From: Planctomycetota bacterium
Lineage (GTDB): Bacteria; Planctomycetota; Phycisphaerae; Phycisphaerales; SM1A02
NCBI GenBank assembly: GCA_016873115.1
Contig: VGYB01000001.1
Coordinates: 1 to 64,000, forward strand
Direction of reading: 5' to 3'
DNA length: 64,000 nt
Of this stretch, positions 27,958 to 35,733 are shown piece by piece; position 1 is the first letter of the stretch, and each line of letters opens with the position of its first letter. The position numbers and the translations under genes are program-made. The notes beneath the pieces were generated by a model that was not told the DNA's origin, made no database searches, and worked only from the letters and a program-made list of their open reading frames with translations.

Positions 27958-28682
27958 GATCCACCTCCACAGATTGGATGGATGTCGGGAAACGGCAGAT
28001 GCTCATCGAGCCGTACATCAAGGCGCAGTTCTTCCTCGCCCGTCAACTCGCCGGCATCGTCGAGTCGTTCGCGCATGAACGCGAACTCGATGCCGAGCGC
28101 ACGATTGGTGCAGATGCTCGCCGTGCCGTAGGTGAACCGGGGTGCGGCGGCCACGACGCCGTCACGAGCCATCGGCGCGAGTCCCTCGGCGATCGGGAAG
28201 ATGGTCAGTTGCCCGGCCGCATGGAGGTCCTCGAAGACGCTGTTCCAGTAGTTGGCATCCACCGAGAAATAGCGATCGCCCTGACCTGCCGGGATGGTCG
28301 CCGCGTCGACCACCGCTTCCTTGAGCGACCAGGTGCCGTCGGACTCCTGTTCGAAGAGCAGCCAGTGCAACTCACCCGCCGTCAGGTTGATCAGATCGAA
28401 CGCCGATTCGGCGCCTGAGCCCGAATCCTCAAGCATTTCCGAGGGCAGCCAGAGCAGCGTGCGCTGCTGGCCTTGCTCAAGCAGCATGCGGCTCTCCAGC
28501 AGGAGTCGCGAGACATGTGCCTGCACGGCAGCCGTGCGCACGATGGCCGCCGCACGGACATCCTGCAGTCGCAAGGCGCGGTGGAAGGTGCCGAGGAACC
28601 CAGCCACGGCACCGGCAACCATCGTCACCGTGACGGTGGCCACCATCAGCTCAAGCAGCGTGAAGGCACGAGGGCGCCTCAT
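27954..28682 (-). CDS. Minor pseudopilin, GspJ/PilW-like
   Basis: A 242-residue pseudopilin. The leader MRRPRA is followed by FTLLELMVATVTVTMVAGAVAG, the prepilin helix with Glu at position 5 that guides pilus assembly. The soluble domain is larger than in the H- and I-type neighbours, consistent with GspJ/PilW. Both ends overlap neighbours by ATGA (28679-28682 and 27954-27957), so the I-, J- and K-like subunits are translationally coupled, matching the tip complex they form in type II secretion systems. Confidence 0.85.
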   Translation of the reverse strand: MRRPRAFTLLELMVATVTVTMVAGAVAGFLGTFHRALRLQDVRAAAIVRTAAVQAHVSRLLLESRMLLEQGQQRTLLWLPSEMLEDSGSGAESAFDLINLTAGELHWLLFEQESDGTWSLKEAVVDAATIPAGQGDRYFSVDANYWNSVFEDLHAAGQLTIFPIAEGLAPMARDGVVAAAPRFTYGTASICTNRALGIEFAFMRERLDDAGELTGEEELRLDVRLDEHLPFPDIHPICGGGS

Positions 28683-29143
28683 GGCGATGCTCCCTGCGTC
28701 TCTTCCCAGGTCTCCGGTCGGAATCGACGCAGCACGGCGAGTTCGCGTTCCCCACCATCTTCATCGAGGTCGTAGACCGTCACGGTGATCTGCCAGCCGG
28801 TCAGCACCAATCCGGCAAAGCCCGGGATCGCCTGCGGCTCCGCGGCCACGGTCGTGCGACGCCCCATCTCCTCCATCAGGCCGGGCATGGCCGTGCCGTC
28901 GGAGGCCAGCAGTGCGCCGGGCTCTTCATGGCCGGCGAGATTCGGCACCGTTCCATAGTCGGTCGTGAGCGCCTGCGTCATGCGGCTCTCGGCGCACGCC
29001 GCAGCCAGCGTGATGCGCAGCGCATCTTCCTGTGCGGCGATCCCGGAACCGATCGCCGTCGATGCGGCGGCGGCGGCCATGGCCACGATGACCAGGGCCA
29101 CGAGGCACTCCACCAGCGTGAAGGCACCGCGCACAATGCTCAT
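28679..29143 (-). CDS. Minor pseudopilin, GspI/PilV-like
   Basis: A 154-residue pseudopilin with leader MSIVRGA and helix FTLVECLVALVIVAMAAAAAS. Short size and first place in the operon fit GspI/PilV. I chose the ATG at 29143, which gives the usual short leader; an ATG at 29170 would give 16 leader residues, and neither has a good ribosome-binding site. It opens the minus-strand minor-pilin operon and is divergent from the major pilin gene, with about 230 bases between the starts. Confidence 0.8.
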   Translation of the reverse strand: MSIVRGAFTLVECLVALVIVAMAAAAASTAIGSGIAAQEDALRITLAAACAESRMTQALTTDYGTVPNLAGHEEPGALLASDGTAMPGLMEEMGRRTTVAAEPQAIPGFAGLVLTGWQITVTVYDLDEDGGERELAVLRRFRPETWEETQGASP

Positions 29144-29371
29144 CGAGGGTGTGGTCAGGTGTGGCAACATGTGATTCAGGAAAAAGATCCAATTTGGCCG
29201 AACCGACGCAAGTGAAGATCCGGTAGAGGGATGAGCGAAAAAATCTGATTGATCACTTGAGTCGGCCCTCCGTGCATCCGAAGTTCGTGCTGGCGGCATT
29301 TGGCCTTGCAGGGACCGTCCCTGGCAGCCACCCGCAGACGACACGGTTACCAGCCTTTAGGAGGGCTTCCC

Positions 29372-29779
29372 ATGACGACTCAGTACGCAACGACCAACGG
29401 CAAGAACGGCACCTGGACCAACGGCAAGCGCGGTGGCAAGCGTGCCTTCACCCTGATCGAAATCCTCATTGTGGTGGTGATCCTCGGTGTGCTCGCGGCC
29501 CTGGTCGTGCCGAGCGTGACCAGCGCCCTGGATGATGCGAAGACCGAGGCTGCCGAGGCCCGTGGTTCGCAGATCCTCACCATGGTCACCCGTTTCAACC
29601 AGTTCCAGCCCGGCGGCGCCTCGATCTCCCTGCCCTCGTCGGCCGGTGCGATCACCTCCACCGAACTCGACAAGCTCGTCACCGCTGGCTACTGCGAGAG
29701 CGATGACATCACCAACCAGCTGACCAACGACTTGACGTGGTACTACGACCCCACGACCAAGACGATCGCTCCGCAGTGA
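29372..29779 (+). CDS. Major pilin / GspG-like major pseudopilin
   Basis: A 135-residue pilin. AGGAGG at 29359-29364, seven bases before the ATG, fixes the start. The leader is unusually long, about 25 residues, rich in Thr, Asn, Gly and Lys (TTNGKNGTWTNGKRGGKRA), ahead of FTLIEILIVVVILGVLAALV. The small soluble domain (ALDDAKTEAAEARGSQILTM, ending DLTWYYDPTTKTIAPQ) resembles GspG-type pseudopilins. It heads the plus-strand operon and is followed by a very stable hairpin, consistent with higher expression than the downstream assembly genes. Confidence 0.92.
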   Translation: MTTQYATTNGKNGTWTNGKRGGKRAFTLIEILIVVVILGVLAALVVPSVTSALDDAKTEAAEARGSQILTMVTRFNQFQPGGASISLPSSAGAITSTELDKLVTAGYCESDDITNQLTNDLTWYYDPTTKTIAPQ

Positions 29780-29806
29780 TCCTGTCGGCTGGAACCTGAA
29801 GACGTG

Positions 29807-29840
29807 GCGCGCCGTGCACGGGCAACCGTGCGCGGCGCGC
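29807..29840 (+). terminator. Strong stem-loop after the pilin gene
   Basis: A 15-pair stem (29807-29821 with 29826-29840), perfect in RNA if one G-U pair is allowed, capped by GCAA, a GNRA tetraloop. It lies 27 bases past the pilin stop and 36 bases before the PilM-like start. No U-run follows, so it is more likely a 3'-end stabiliser or partial terminator that raises pilin mRNA over the rest of the operon. Confidence 0.6.
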
Positions 29841-29876
29841 AGTATGAAGGGACCGAGTGAAATTGGAGGGCAAACC

Positions 29877-30893
29877 ATGTTCAAGGCGCTCGCACCACGC
29901 ACGGACATCGCCATCGACTTCGGCACGGACCGCACCAGGCTGGTGCAACTGAGCCAGGACGGGCTCGATGCATCGATCGATGCGGCCGCCGAGTTCGACG
30001 GATCCCCCTTCGCGGTCTCCGGCTCGGAGATCACGATCGAACCCGGCTTCGTGCAGGCCCTGCGCCGCGCGCTCAAGTCCAGCGGCTTCGCCGGACGCCG
30101 ATGCGCCCTGACGATTCCATGCTCATCGTTGCTGATGGACACGGCTGAATTGCCGTCGCTGGCCAAGGACGAACTCCTGCAAGGCGCGATCTGGGAGGCC
30201 GTCGACCGGTTCGGCCTCGATCGCACTGCGCTCCACCTGGGAACCCTGCCGCTCGGCGGCGGAAGCCGTTCCGGTGGCCCGACCGAATACCTGCTCGTTG
30301 GCATTCGACGCCAAATCGCCATGGCCCTGACCGACTGCGTTGCCCGCGTCGGGCTTGAGCCGAGTCGCATCGAAGCTGCGTCGCTCGCCGCACTGCGCAC
30401 TGCCTGGCGTGGCATGAAGATGGCCACGGCGGGCGGCTGCTTTGCCGTCCTTCACCTTGAGGACGGCAAGGCCGGTCTGAGCATCATGTCGGGTTCTGGG
30501 CTCGCGTTCCACCGAACCTTCGACTGGAAGCCCGCGTCAAGCGGAGAATCCCAGGCCGATTGGATCCCCGTCGACGGTGAAGACCCCGGAACGGCGCGGG
30601 TCTTCCGCTGGTACGGCCTGGCGGAGGAAACACTGCAGTGCTTCCGGCACATCGATCGAAAACTCGGTTGTGCATGGCCATCGCAGCTCGTGCTCACCGG
30701 CCCGGCAGCCACCGACCCCGCACTGACCACGGCACTCTCGAGCGTGTGCAGCGTGCATGCCCTGGCCGTAGGGCTCGCGCCCGGCGTGCTCCAGGGCGTG
30801 CTCGACCCCATGGCGGCGCCCTGTACCTGGAGCGCCGCGCTCGGCAGCGCCCTGGCCGGTCAATCCAGCGGCAGCGGGCGGAGGGCCGCATGA
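29877..30893 (+). CDS. pilM: PilM-like pilus assembly protein
   Basis: A 338-residue cytoplasmic protein with the actin-like fold start of PilM (DIAIDFGTDRTRLVQLS, a phosphate-1-type loop), then CALTIPCSSLLMDTAELP and a second-domain LTGPAATDPAL segment. PilM binds the cytoplasmic tail of PilN and couples the ATPase platform to the inner-membrane ring. GGAGG precedes the ATG at 29877. Its stop overlaps the PilN-like gene by ATGA. Sequence similarity is weak, and the call leans on order: pilin, M, N, O, P, ATPase, platform. Confidence 0.8.
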   Translation: MFKALAPRTDIAIDFGTDRTRLVQLSQDGLDASIDAAAEFDGSPFAVSGSEITIEPGFVQALRRALKSSGFAGRRCALTIPCSSLLMDTAELPSLAKDELLQGAIWEAVDRFGLDRTALHLGTLPLGGGSRSGGPTEYLLVGIRRQIAMALTDCVARVGLEPSRIEAASLAALRTAWRGMKMATAGGCFAVLHLEDGKAGLSIMSGSGLAFHRTFDWKPASSGESQADWIPVDGEDPGTARVFRWYGLAEETLQCFRHIDRKLGCAWPSQLVLTGPAATDPALTTALSSVCSVHALAVGLAPGVLQGVLDPMAAPCTWSAALGSALAGQSSGSGRRAA

Positions 30894-31549
30894 TCGAGTT
30901 CCATGTCAACCTCCTGCCACCCGAGGCGTTGCGCCACGCGGGCATCCGGCTTCGCCGACGCATCGTCGCGCTGGCTGCGACCGCCTTCGCAGTCACCCTC
31001 GCCGGGCTTGCGGCCCACAGTTTCAACGAGAGCCGCTCGGCAGCGATCCGGGTGGCTGTGGCACAGGACCTGCGCGAGAGCGCACAGAGCATCGATGATG
31101 TGCACACCATGCTCATGGCCGAGCGCGAGCACCTCAAGCGCCTGGTGTCGTGCCAGCGGACCGTGGCCCTTCCGGCCCAGGCGAGCGACGTGATCGCCAC
31201 GATCAGTCATCTCCTGCCCGAGGGCGTGTCGCTGCACGCGATGAAGATCAGCATCAGCGAAGCCAAGACTGCTGCCGGGCGTGGTCTGGCTCAACCTGCC
31301 CCCACCGGTCAGCCGAACCAGCCCAAGCCCGTGACGCTCGATGTGGCGCTTGCGGGACACAGCATGACGCTCGCCGCCGTCTCGGAATTCGAGCAGCGCC
31401 TTGGAGCACGAACGCCCTTCGTGGGCGTGCGACGAAATGAAGTCAAGCAAGCCGGATCAGGCGAGCAGGCCTTCAGCCTCACCGTGCGCGTCGACCCGTG
31501 GGCCCAGCCCGACGGTGCGGAACGCATCGTCTCGAGGAGCGAACCATGA
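30890..31549 (+). CDS. pilN: PilN-like inner-membrane pilus assembly protein
   Basis: A 219-residue bitopic protein. The N-terminal cytoplasmic tail MIEFHVNLLPPEALRHA carries the NLLP motif by which PilN binds PilM. One membrane helix (about residues 24-42) follows, then a periplasmic coiled coil and a ferredoxin-like domain (residues 95-215). Overlaps with both neighbours are ATGA. The codons at 31442-31463 contain one copy of the 22-base repeat also found at 22437. Confidence 0.85.
   Translation: MIEFHVNLLPPEALRHAGIRLRRRIVALAATAFAVTLAGLAAHSFNESRSAAIRVAVAQDLRESAQSIDDVHTMLMAEREHLKRLVSCQRTVALPAQASDVIATISHLLPEGVSLHAMKISISEAKTAAGRGLAQPAPTGQPNQPKPVTLDVALAGHSMTLAAVSEFEQRLGARTPFVGVRRNEVKQAGSGEQAFSLTVRVDPWAQPDGAERIVSRSEP
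31442..31463. repeat. 22-base exact repeat, copy 2
   Basis: Exact same-orientation match to 22437-22458. Here it is coding, specifying VKQAGSG in the PilN-like protein. Confidence 0.8.
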
Positions 31550-32130
31550 CGATCTGGCCCGCCATCAGCCGCGAGACCGCCTTGGCCGCCGGCACCACGC
31601 TTGCCGGAACGATCGTCGTGCTCGGCATGTTCGTCGTACCGAACTACGCCCGTGCCTCCGATCTGCAGCGCCAGCGCACCAAGCTTGAGCAGAGCACGGA
31701 GCAGTATCTGGCCAAGCGAGCGGACCTCGAGCGCCTCCAAGCCGAGGTGGCCACGCTGCGCCGCAATGTCGAGCAGGAATGGCGGCTCGTTCCCAACTCG
31801 CCCGGCGAGAGTCGGCTCGGCGATGCAGTCAGCCGGAGCGTCGACGGCAAGAGCGTGCTGGAGAACTCGGTCAAGCTCGGAGAGCCGATGGACTTCGCCC
31901 CGGCGGGTTCCAAGCCAGGCGACTTCCAGCGTCGCACGGTGCGCGTGGAGATGGTCGGTGAGTTTGCCGCAGTCTTCGATGTCATCAACTCGATCGACGA
32001 CAGCCGCGCGTGGAACCGCATCTCGAGCATCGATCTGCGTCGCACCGACGGCAGCTCGATCGCGGCCCAGATCGACGTTGAGGAGTACTTCCTGGCGCCG
32101 GCGCGGGCACCCGATGGAGGCACGCCATGA
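31546..32130 (+). CDS. pilO: PilO-like inner-membrane pilus assembly protein
   Basis: A 194-residue bitopic protein with one N-terminal helix (LAAGTTLAGTIVVLGMFVV), a coiled coil (LQRQRTKLEQSTEQYLAKRADLERL, cut here) and a C-terminal ferredoxin-like domain (VRVEMVGEFAAVFDVINSI). This is the PilO/GspM layout, which pairs with PilN in the periplasm. It starts within the PilN-like stop (ATGA) and ends within the PilP-like start (ATGA). Confidence 0.82.
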   Translation: MTIWPAISRETALAAGTTLAGTIVVLGMFVVPNYARASDLQRQRTKLEQSTEQYLAKRADLERLQAEVATLRRNVEQEWRLVPNSPGESRLGDAVSRSVDGKSVLENSVKLGEPMDFAPAGSKPGDFQRRTVRVEMVGEFAAVFDVINSIDDSRAWNRISSIDLRRTDGSSIAAQIDVEEYFLAPARAPDGGTP

Positions 32131-32642
32131 GTGCCATCTCAAGCACCTGGAACGACCTCTGCAGCAAGCTCGGCGTGAACCCCAAGCAGTTCGCGCTGCT
32201 TGGGGGCGTCGCGATCGTTGCCGTCGGCCTCCTGATGTTCAAGGTGGCTGGCCCTGCGAAGCCCGCCAAGGCGGCCGCCGCCAAGCCGGGCCCGGTCTCT
32301 TCCGCTCCAGCCCCCGCCCAACAGAAGCCCGTCGAATTCGCGCTGGAGGAGCATCCGTCTGGTAATCCATTTGCCCCGCTCAACATTCCGGCAGCTGCGG
32401 TCATCCGGCGGGCCCAATCTGGGGAAGACCCAGCGCCCACCCTCGCGGCAGCCCCGCCAGCGTTCGACCTGACGGCCACGCTTTCGGGTGAGTTGGCGGT
32501 CATCAACGGCCGAACCATCCGCCGGGGGGATGTCGTGATCGAGGCATCCACCGGGATTTCTTGGGTCGTACGCGAGATCGGGCTTCGTCATGCCGAACTT
32601 GAAGCCGATGGTCGTCTGATACGGATCGCCCTCGACGGGTAA
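32127..32642 (+). CDS. PilP/GspC-like periplasmic linker protein
   Basis: A 171-residue protein with a membrane helix at about 23-42, an Ala/Pro/Lys-rich linker, and a C-terminal small beta domain (ATLSGELAVINGRTIRRGD) like the HR domain of PilP and GspC, which links the inner-membrane ring to the secretin. It lacks the lipobox of classical PilP and is instead helix-anchored like GspC. It overlaps the PilO-like gene by ATGA and is followed 30 bases later by the ATPase gene. Confidence 0.75.
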   Translation: MSAISSTWNDLCSKLGVNPKQFALLGGVAIVAVGLLMFKVAGPAKPAKAAAAKPGPVSSAPAPAQQKPVEFALEEHPSGNPFAPLNIPAAAVIRRAQSGEDPAPTLAAAPPAFDLTATLSGELAVINGRTIRRGDVVIEASTGISWVVREIGLRHAELEADGRLIRIALDG

Positions 32643-32672
32643 TCACCAGGCTCTTCGGAGACGGGAGGCACG

Positions 32673-34427
32673 ATGGTCCGCAACAACTCAACCCCTTGCC
32701 CTGCAGCCTCGCACCTCGACGCCGCGCCGGCGTCGTTGGGCCAGGTCCTGATGGATTGGGGTGACATCACGCCAGCTCAGTTGCGCGAGGCCCTCGCCAT
32801 CCAGTCATCGAGCACCTGCCGGCTGATGCTGGGCGAAGTCATCGTGCAGCAAGGCTGGATCAACAGTGAACGCCTGCTGCAGGCAGTTGCCACCGCTCGC
32901 GGCCTCACCTTCATCGATGACCTTGCGACCGCTTGCGATCCGGGTGCGCGTGCACTCGTCCCACCCGATCTGCGTGATCGTCACACCGTGATCCCGGTCC
33001 GGCTCGACGGCGGTGAACTCATCGTCGCCACGGCCCAGCCGGAGGATTTCTTCGTGCTCGAGGACCTCACCAAGGCGAGTGGCTTCCGCGTGCGATTCGT
33101 CGTCGCGACGGCCGACTCGATCCGCGCCGAACTCGCCGGCGGCATCGAGGAACCTGCGCCATCGCGTGCAAACGAGCAGGCCGAGGAGATCTTCGCCGAG
33201 GTCGACGAGGCCCAGTTCACGGTCGCGGAGAACGAAGCCGCCGATCTGGCCGCCGAGGACACCACGGGTACCAGCGGCCCGGTCGTGAAGCTCGTGAACT
33301 TCATCATCGCGGGTGCGGTGGCCGATGGCGCGAGCGACATCCACATCGAGCCCGATGATGCAGCGCTGCGAATCCGCTACCGCATCGATGGCGTGCTCTC
33401 GGTCAAGACCAATGTCCCCTGGCGCATGCACGCGGCGATCTCGAGCCGTGTCAAGATCATGGCGCGCCTGGACATCAGCGAGCGGCGCGTGCCGCAGGAC
33501 GGCGAGATCGCGATCAAGGTCAATGGCAAGCCCATCGACCTCCGCGTGAGCACGCTTCCCGGCAAGTTCGGCGAGAAGATCGTCATGCGCGTGATCGACA
33601 CGGGCTATGCCAAGCTCGGCCTGGAGAAGCTCGGCTTCCGCCAGGCCATGCTTGAGCGCTTCCGTGCGGTCATCGACGAACCCCACGGGGTGGTGCTCGT
33701 CACCGGCCCCACCGGCAGCGGCAAGAGCACCACGCTCTACTCCGTGCTGCAGCAGTTCGACACCACCGAACTGAACCTGAGCACCGTCGAGGATCCCGTC
33801 GAGAGCAACCTCGTCGGAGTGCACCAGGCACAGGTGAACGTCAAGGCTGGCCTGACATTCGCGGGTGCCCTGCGCGCCCTGCTGCGTCAGGACCCCGACA
33901 TCATCATGGTCGGCGAGATCCGCGACAGCGAGACGGCACAGGTCGCCGTCCAAGCCGCACTCACCGGCCACATGGTCTTCAGCACACTGCACACGAACGA
34001 TGCCCCCAGTGCCGTGACCCGGCTGCAGAACCTCGGCGTCGAGCCGTTCCTGGTCGCCGCAGCGCTGCGCGGCGTGCTCGCCCAGCGCCTCGTGCGCCGC
34101 ATCTGCAAGCACTGCAAGACCGAGTACGAGCCGGATGCAGCGGAACGCGCCGCGATGGGCGAGTTCGGCGCGCAGGCCGAGCGGCTCTGGAAGGGCGCGG
34201 GATGCCGAGCCTGCCACGAGCGCGGCCTCAGCGGTCGACTCGGCCTGTACGAACTGCTCGCTCCCGACGCCGATGTCCTCGAGGCGATCTCGGCACGGAC
34301 CGAGCCGACAGCGCTCAAGCGCCTCCTGCGCGACAAGGGCTTCGAGACGCTTTGGGTCGACGGATTGCGCAAGGTGATCGAGGGACTCACGACCATTGAG
34401 GAGGTGCACGGTGCCTGCCGCCATTGA
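32673..34427 (+). CDS. gspE: Type IV pilus/type II secretion assembly ATPase
   Basis: A 584-residue hexameric ATPase of the GspE/PilB class powering pilin polymerisation. The N-terminal GspE-II domain (LGQVLMDWGDITPAQLREAL, given in part) is followed by DGASDIHIEP, Walker A TGPTGSGKST near residue 345, the Asp/Glu box in STVEDPVE, Walker B DPDIIMVGEIRD and the His box STLHTNDA. The zinc-binding tetracysteine typical of PilB/GspE is present (CKHC near 477, then CRAC). GGAGG lies five bases before the ATG. The next gene overlaps its end by 17 bases. Confidence 0.95.
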   Translation: MVRNNSTPCPAASHLDAAPASLGQVLMDWGDITPAQLREALAIQSSSTCRLMLGEVIVQQGWINSERLLQAVATARGLTFIDDLATACDPGARALVPPDLRDRHTVIPVRLDGGELIVATAQPEDFFVLEDLTKASGFRVRFVVATADSIRAELAGGIEEPAPSRANEQAEEIFAEVDEAQFTVAENEAADLAAEDTTGTSGPVVKLVNFIIAGAVADGASDIHIEPDDAALRIRYRIDGVLSVKTNVPWRMHAAISSRVKIMARLDISERRVPQDGEIAIKVNGKPIDLRVSTLPGKFGEKIVMRVIDTGYAKLGLEKLGFRQAMLERFRAVIDEPHGVVLVTGPTGSGKSTTLYSVLQQFDTTELNLSTVEDPVESNLVGVHQAQVNVKAGLTFAGALRALLRQDPDIIMVGEIRDSETAQVAVQAALTGHMVFSTLHTNDAPSAVTRLQNLGVEPFLVAAALRGVLAQRLVRRICKHCKTEYEPDAAERAAMGEFGAQAERLWKGAGCRACHERGLSGRLGLYELLAPDADVLEAISARTEPTALKRLLRDKGFETLWVDGLRKVIEGLTTIEEVHGACRH

Positions 34428-35688
34428 GGCCAGCCTGATCGGTGCGACCGACGCCACAGCGCCCCGCAAGTTCGCCTACCGCGCCCGACGCGCAAGCGGC
34501 GAACTCGTGCGTGGCGTCCTCGAGGCCTCGTCCCACGAAGCCGCCGTCCATCAACTCCGGCGCGATGGCCTGATCGTGCTGAGCATCGAACTCGGCGATC
34601 TGGCCGCGGCCGTCGGGCAGAAGGGTGCCATCTCGCGCAACCGGCTGAGCGCACGCTTCAGCAACGACGACGTGATCTCGCTGTGCCAGCAACTCGCGGT
34701 CATGATGAAGACCGGCGTTCCGCTGACCGAGGCCCTTGAGACCTTCAGCGAGCAAGCGGCGCGATCCGAGGTGGCGACGGTCGTCCGTGCCATCAAGGAC
34801 GATGTCTGCGAGGGTGAGGAGTTCAGCGTTGCCCTCGCGAAGTGGCCGCGGATCTTCCCGTCGATCCTCGTGAGCCTCATGCAGGCGGCCGAGGCCAGCG
34901 GCACGATGGATGAAATGCTCTCGCGCGTCGCCAAGGATCTGCTCAAGGCGCGCAAGACCACCAAGCAGGTCCAGGGCGCCATGATCTACCCAGGCATCAT
35001 GCTGGCCGTCGCGATCACCGCCGTGACCGTGATCATGGTCTTCGTGCTGCCGACCTTCGCACCGCTCTTCAAGTCACAGGGCGACCGGCTTCCCCTGCTC
35101 ACCACATGGCTGCTTGCCGCGAGCTGGTTCCTCAAGGGCTGGTGGCATGTCTACCTGCCGGCGCTGGGTGCGCTGTGCTTCGCCGCCTCCGTCCTTGCAC
35201 GGACGGCCCGCGGGCGACTGGCGATCGACTGGGCCAAGCTCAACCTGCCCATCATTTCGCCGATGTTCCGGCAGCTCTACGTGGCACGCATGACCAACAC
35301 CATGGGCTCACTGCTCGCTGCCGGGGTACCGCTGCTGGAGGTCATCCGCATCACGAAGGCCGTGACCGCCAACACCTACTGGGACCGCATGTGGGATGAC
35401 CTGCACGAGCGCGTCAACCATGGGCAGGAGATGAGTCCCACGCTGCTGCAGGCCGTGTTCATCCCCCGCAACATCAGCGCGATGTTCAACGCCGGTGAAC
35501 GCTCGGGCCGCCTTCCCGAGGTTCTCGAGCGCATCGCCGCCTTCGCCGAGGAGGAACTCGACTCGGCCATCAGGACACTGACCGGCATGATCGAACCCGT
35601 GATGATCATCTTCATGGGCGTGGTCGTTGGCGGCATCGCGGCGAGCATCCTGCTGCCGATCTTCCGCATGAGCCAGTCGGTGCATTGA
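34411..35688 (+). CDS. gspF: Inner-membrane platform protein (GspF/PilC family)
   Basis: A 425-residue polytopic protein on which the ATPase acts. Two homologous GspF halves are seen: SLCQQLAVMMKTGVPLTEAL in the first and YVARMTNTMGSLLAAGVPLLEVI (in part) in the second. Helices lie near 190-215, 235-255 and 395-420. The N-terminus is a short cytoplasmic domain (FAYRARRASGELVRGVLEA). I chose GTG at 34411 because AGGAGG at 34398-34403 lies seven bases upstream; an in-frame TTG at 34396 would lie at the site itself. It is the last gene of the plus-strand pilus operon. Confidence 0.95.
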   Translation: MPAAIEASLIGATDATAPRKFAYRARRASGELVRGVLEASSHEAAVHQLRRDGLIVLSIELGDLAAAVGQKGAISRNRLSARFSNDDVISLCQQLAVMMKTGVPLTEALETFSEQAARSEVATVVRAIKDDVCEGEEFSVALAKWPRIFPSILVSLMQAAEASGTMDEMLSRVAKDLLKARKTTKQVQGAMIYPGIMLAVAITAVTVIMVFVLPTFAPLFKSQGDRLPLLTTWLLAASWFLKGWWHVYLPALGALCFAASVLARTARGRLAIDWAKLNLPIISPMFRQLYVARMTNTMGSLLAAGVPLLEVIRITKAVTANTYWDRMWDDLHERVNHGQEMSPTLLQAVFIPRNISAMFNAGERSGRLPEVLERIAAFAEEELDSAIRTLTGMIEPVMIIFMGVVVGGIAASILLPIFRMSQSVH

Positions 35689-35733
35689 GGGGCCGCATCC
35701 TGGCCGTAGCCCCTGCGAGGGCCGAGCAGCCGC

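Noticed and set aside
29291-29310. Possible sigma-54 promoter before the pilin gene
   Set aside because: The GG and GC pairs are not ten bases apart as required; spacing is eleven or fourteen.
34396-34410. TTG start for the platform protein
   Set aside because: The codon overlaps the ribosome-binding site used by the better-placed GTG at 34411.
35689-35733. Gap between the platform protein and the Ser/Thr kinase examined for a terminator
   Set aside because: No stem longer than four bases was found.
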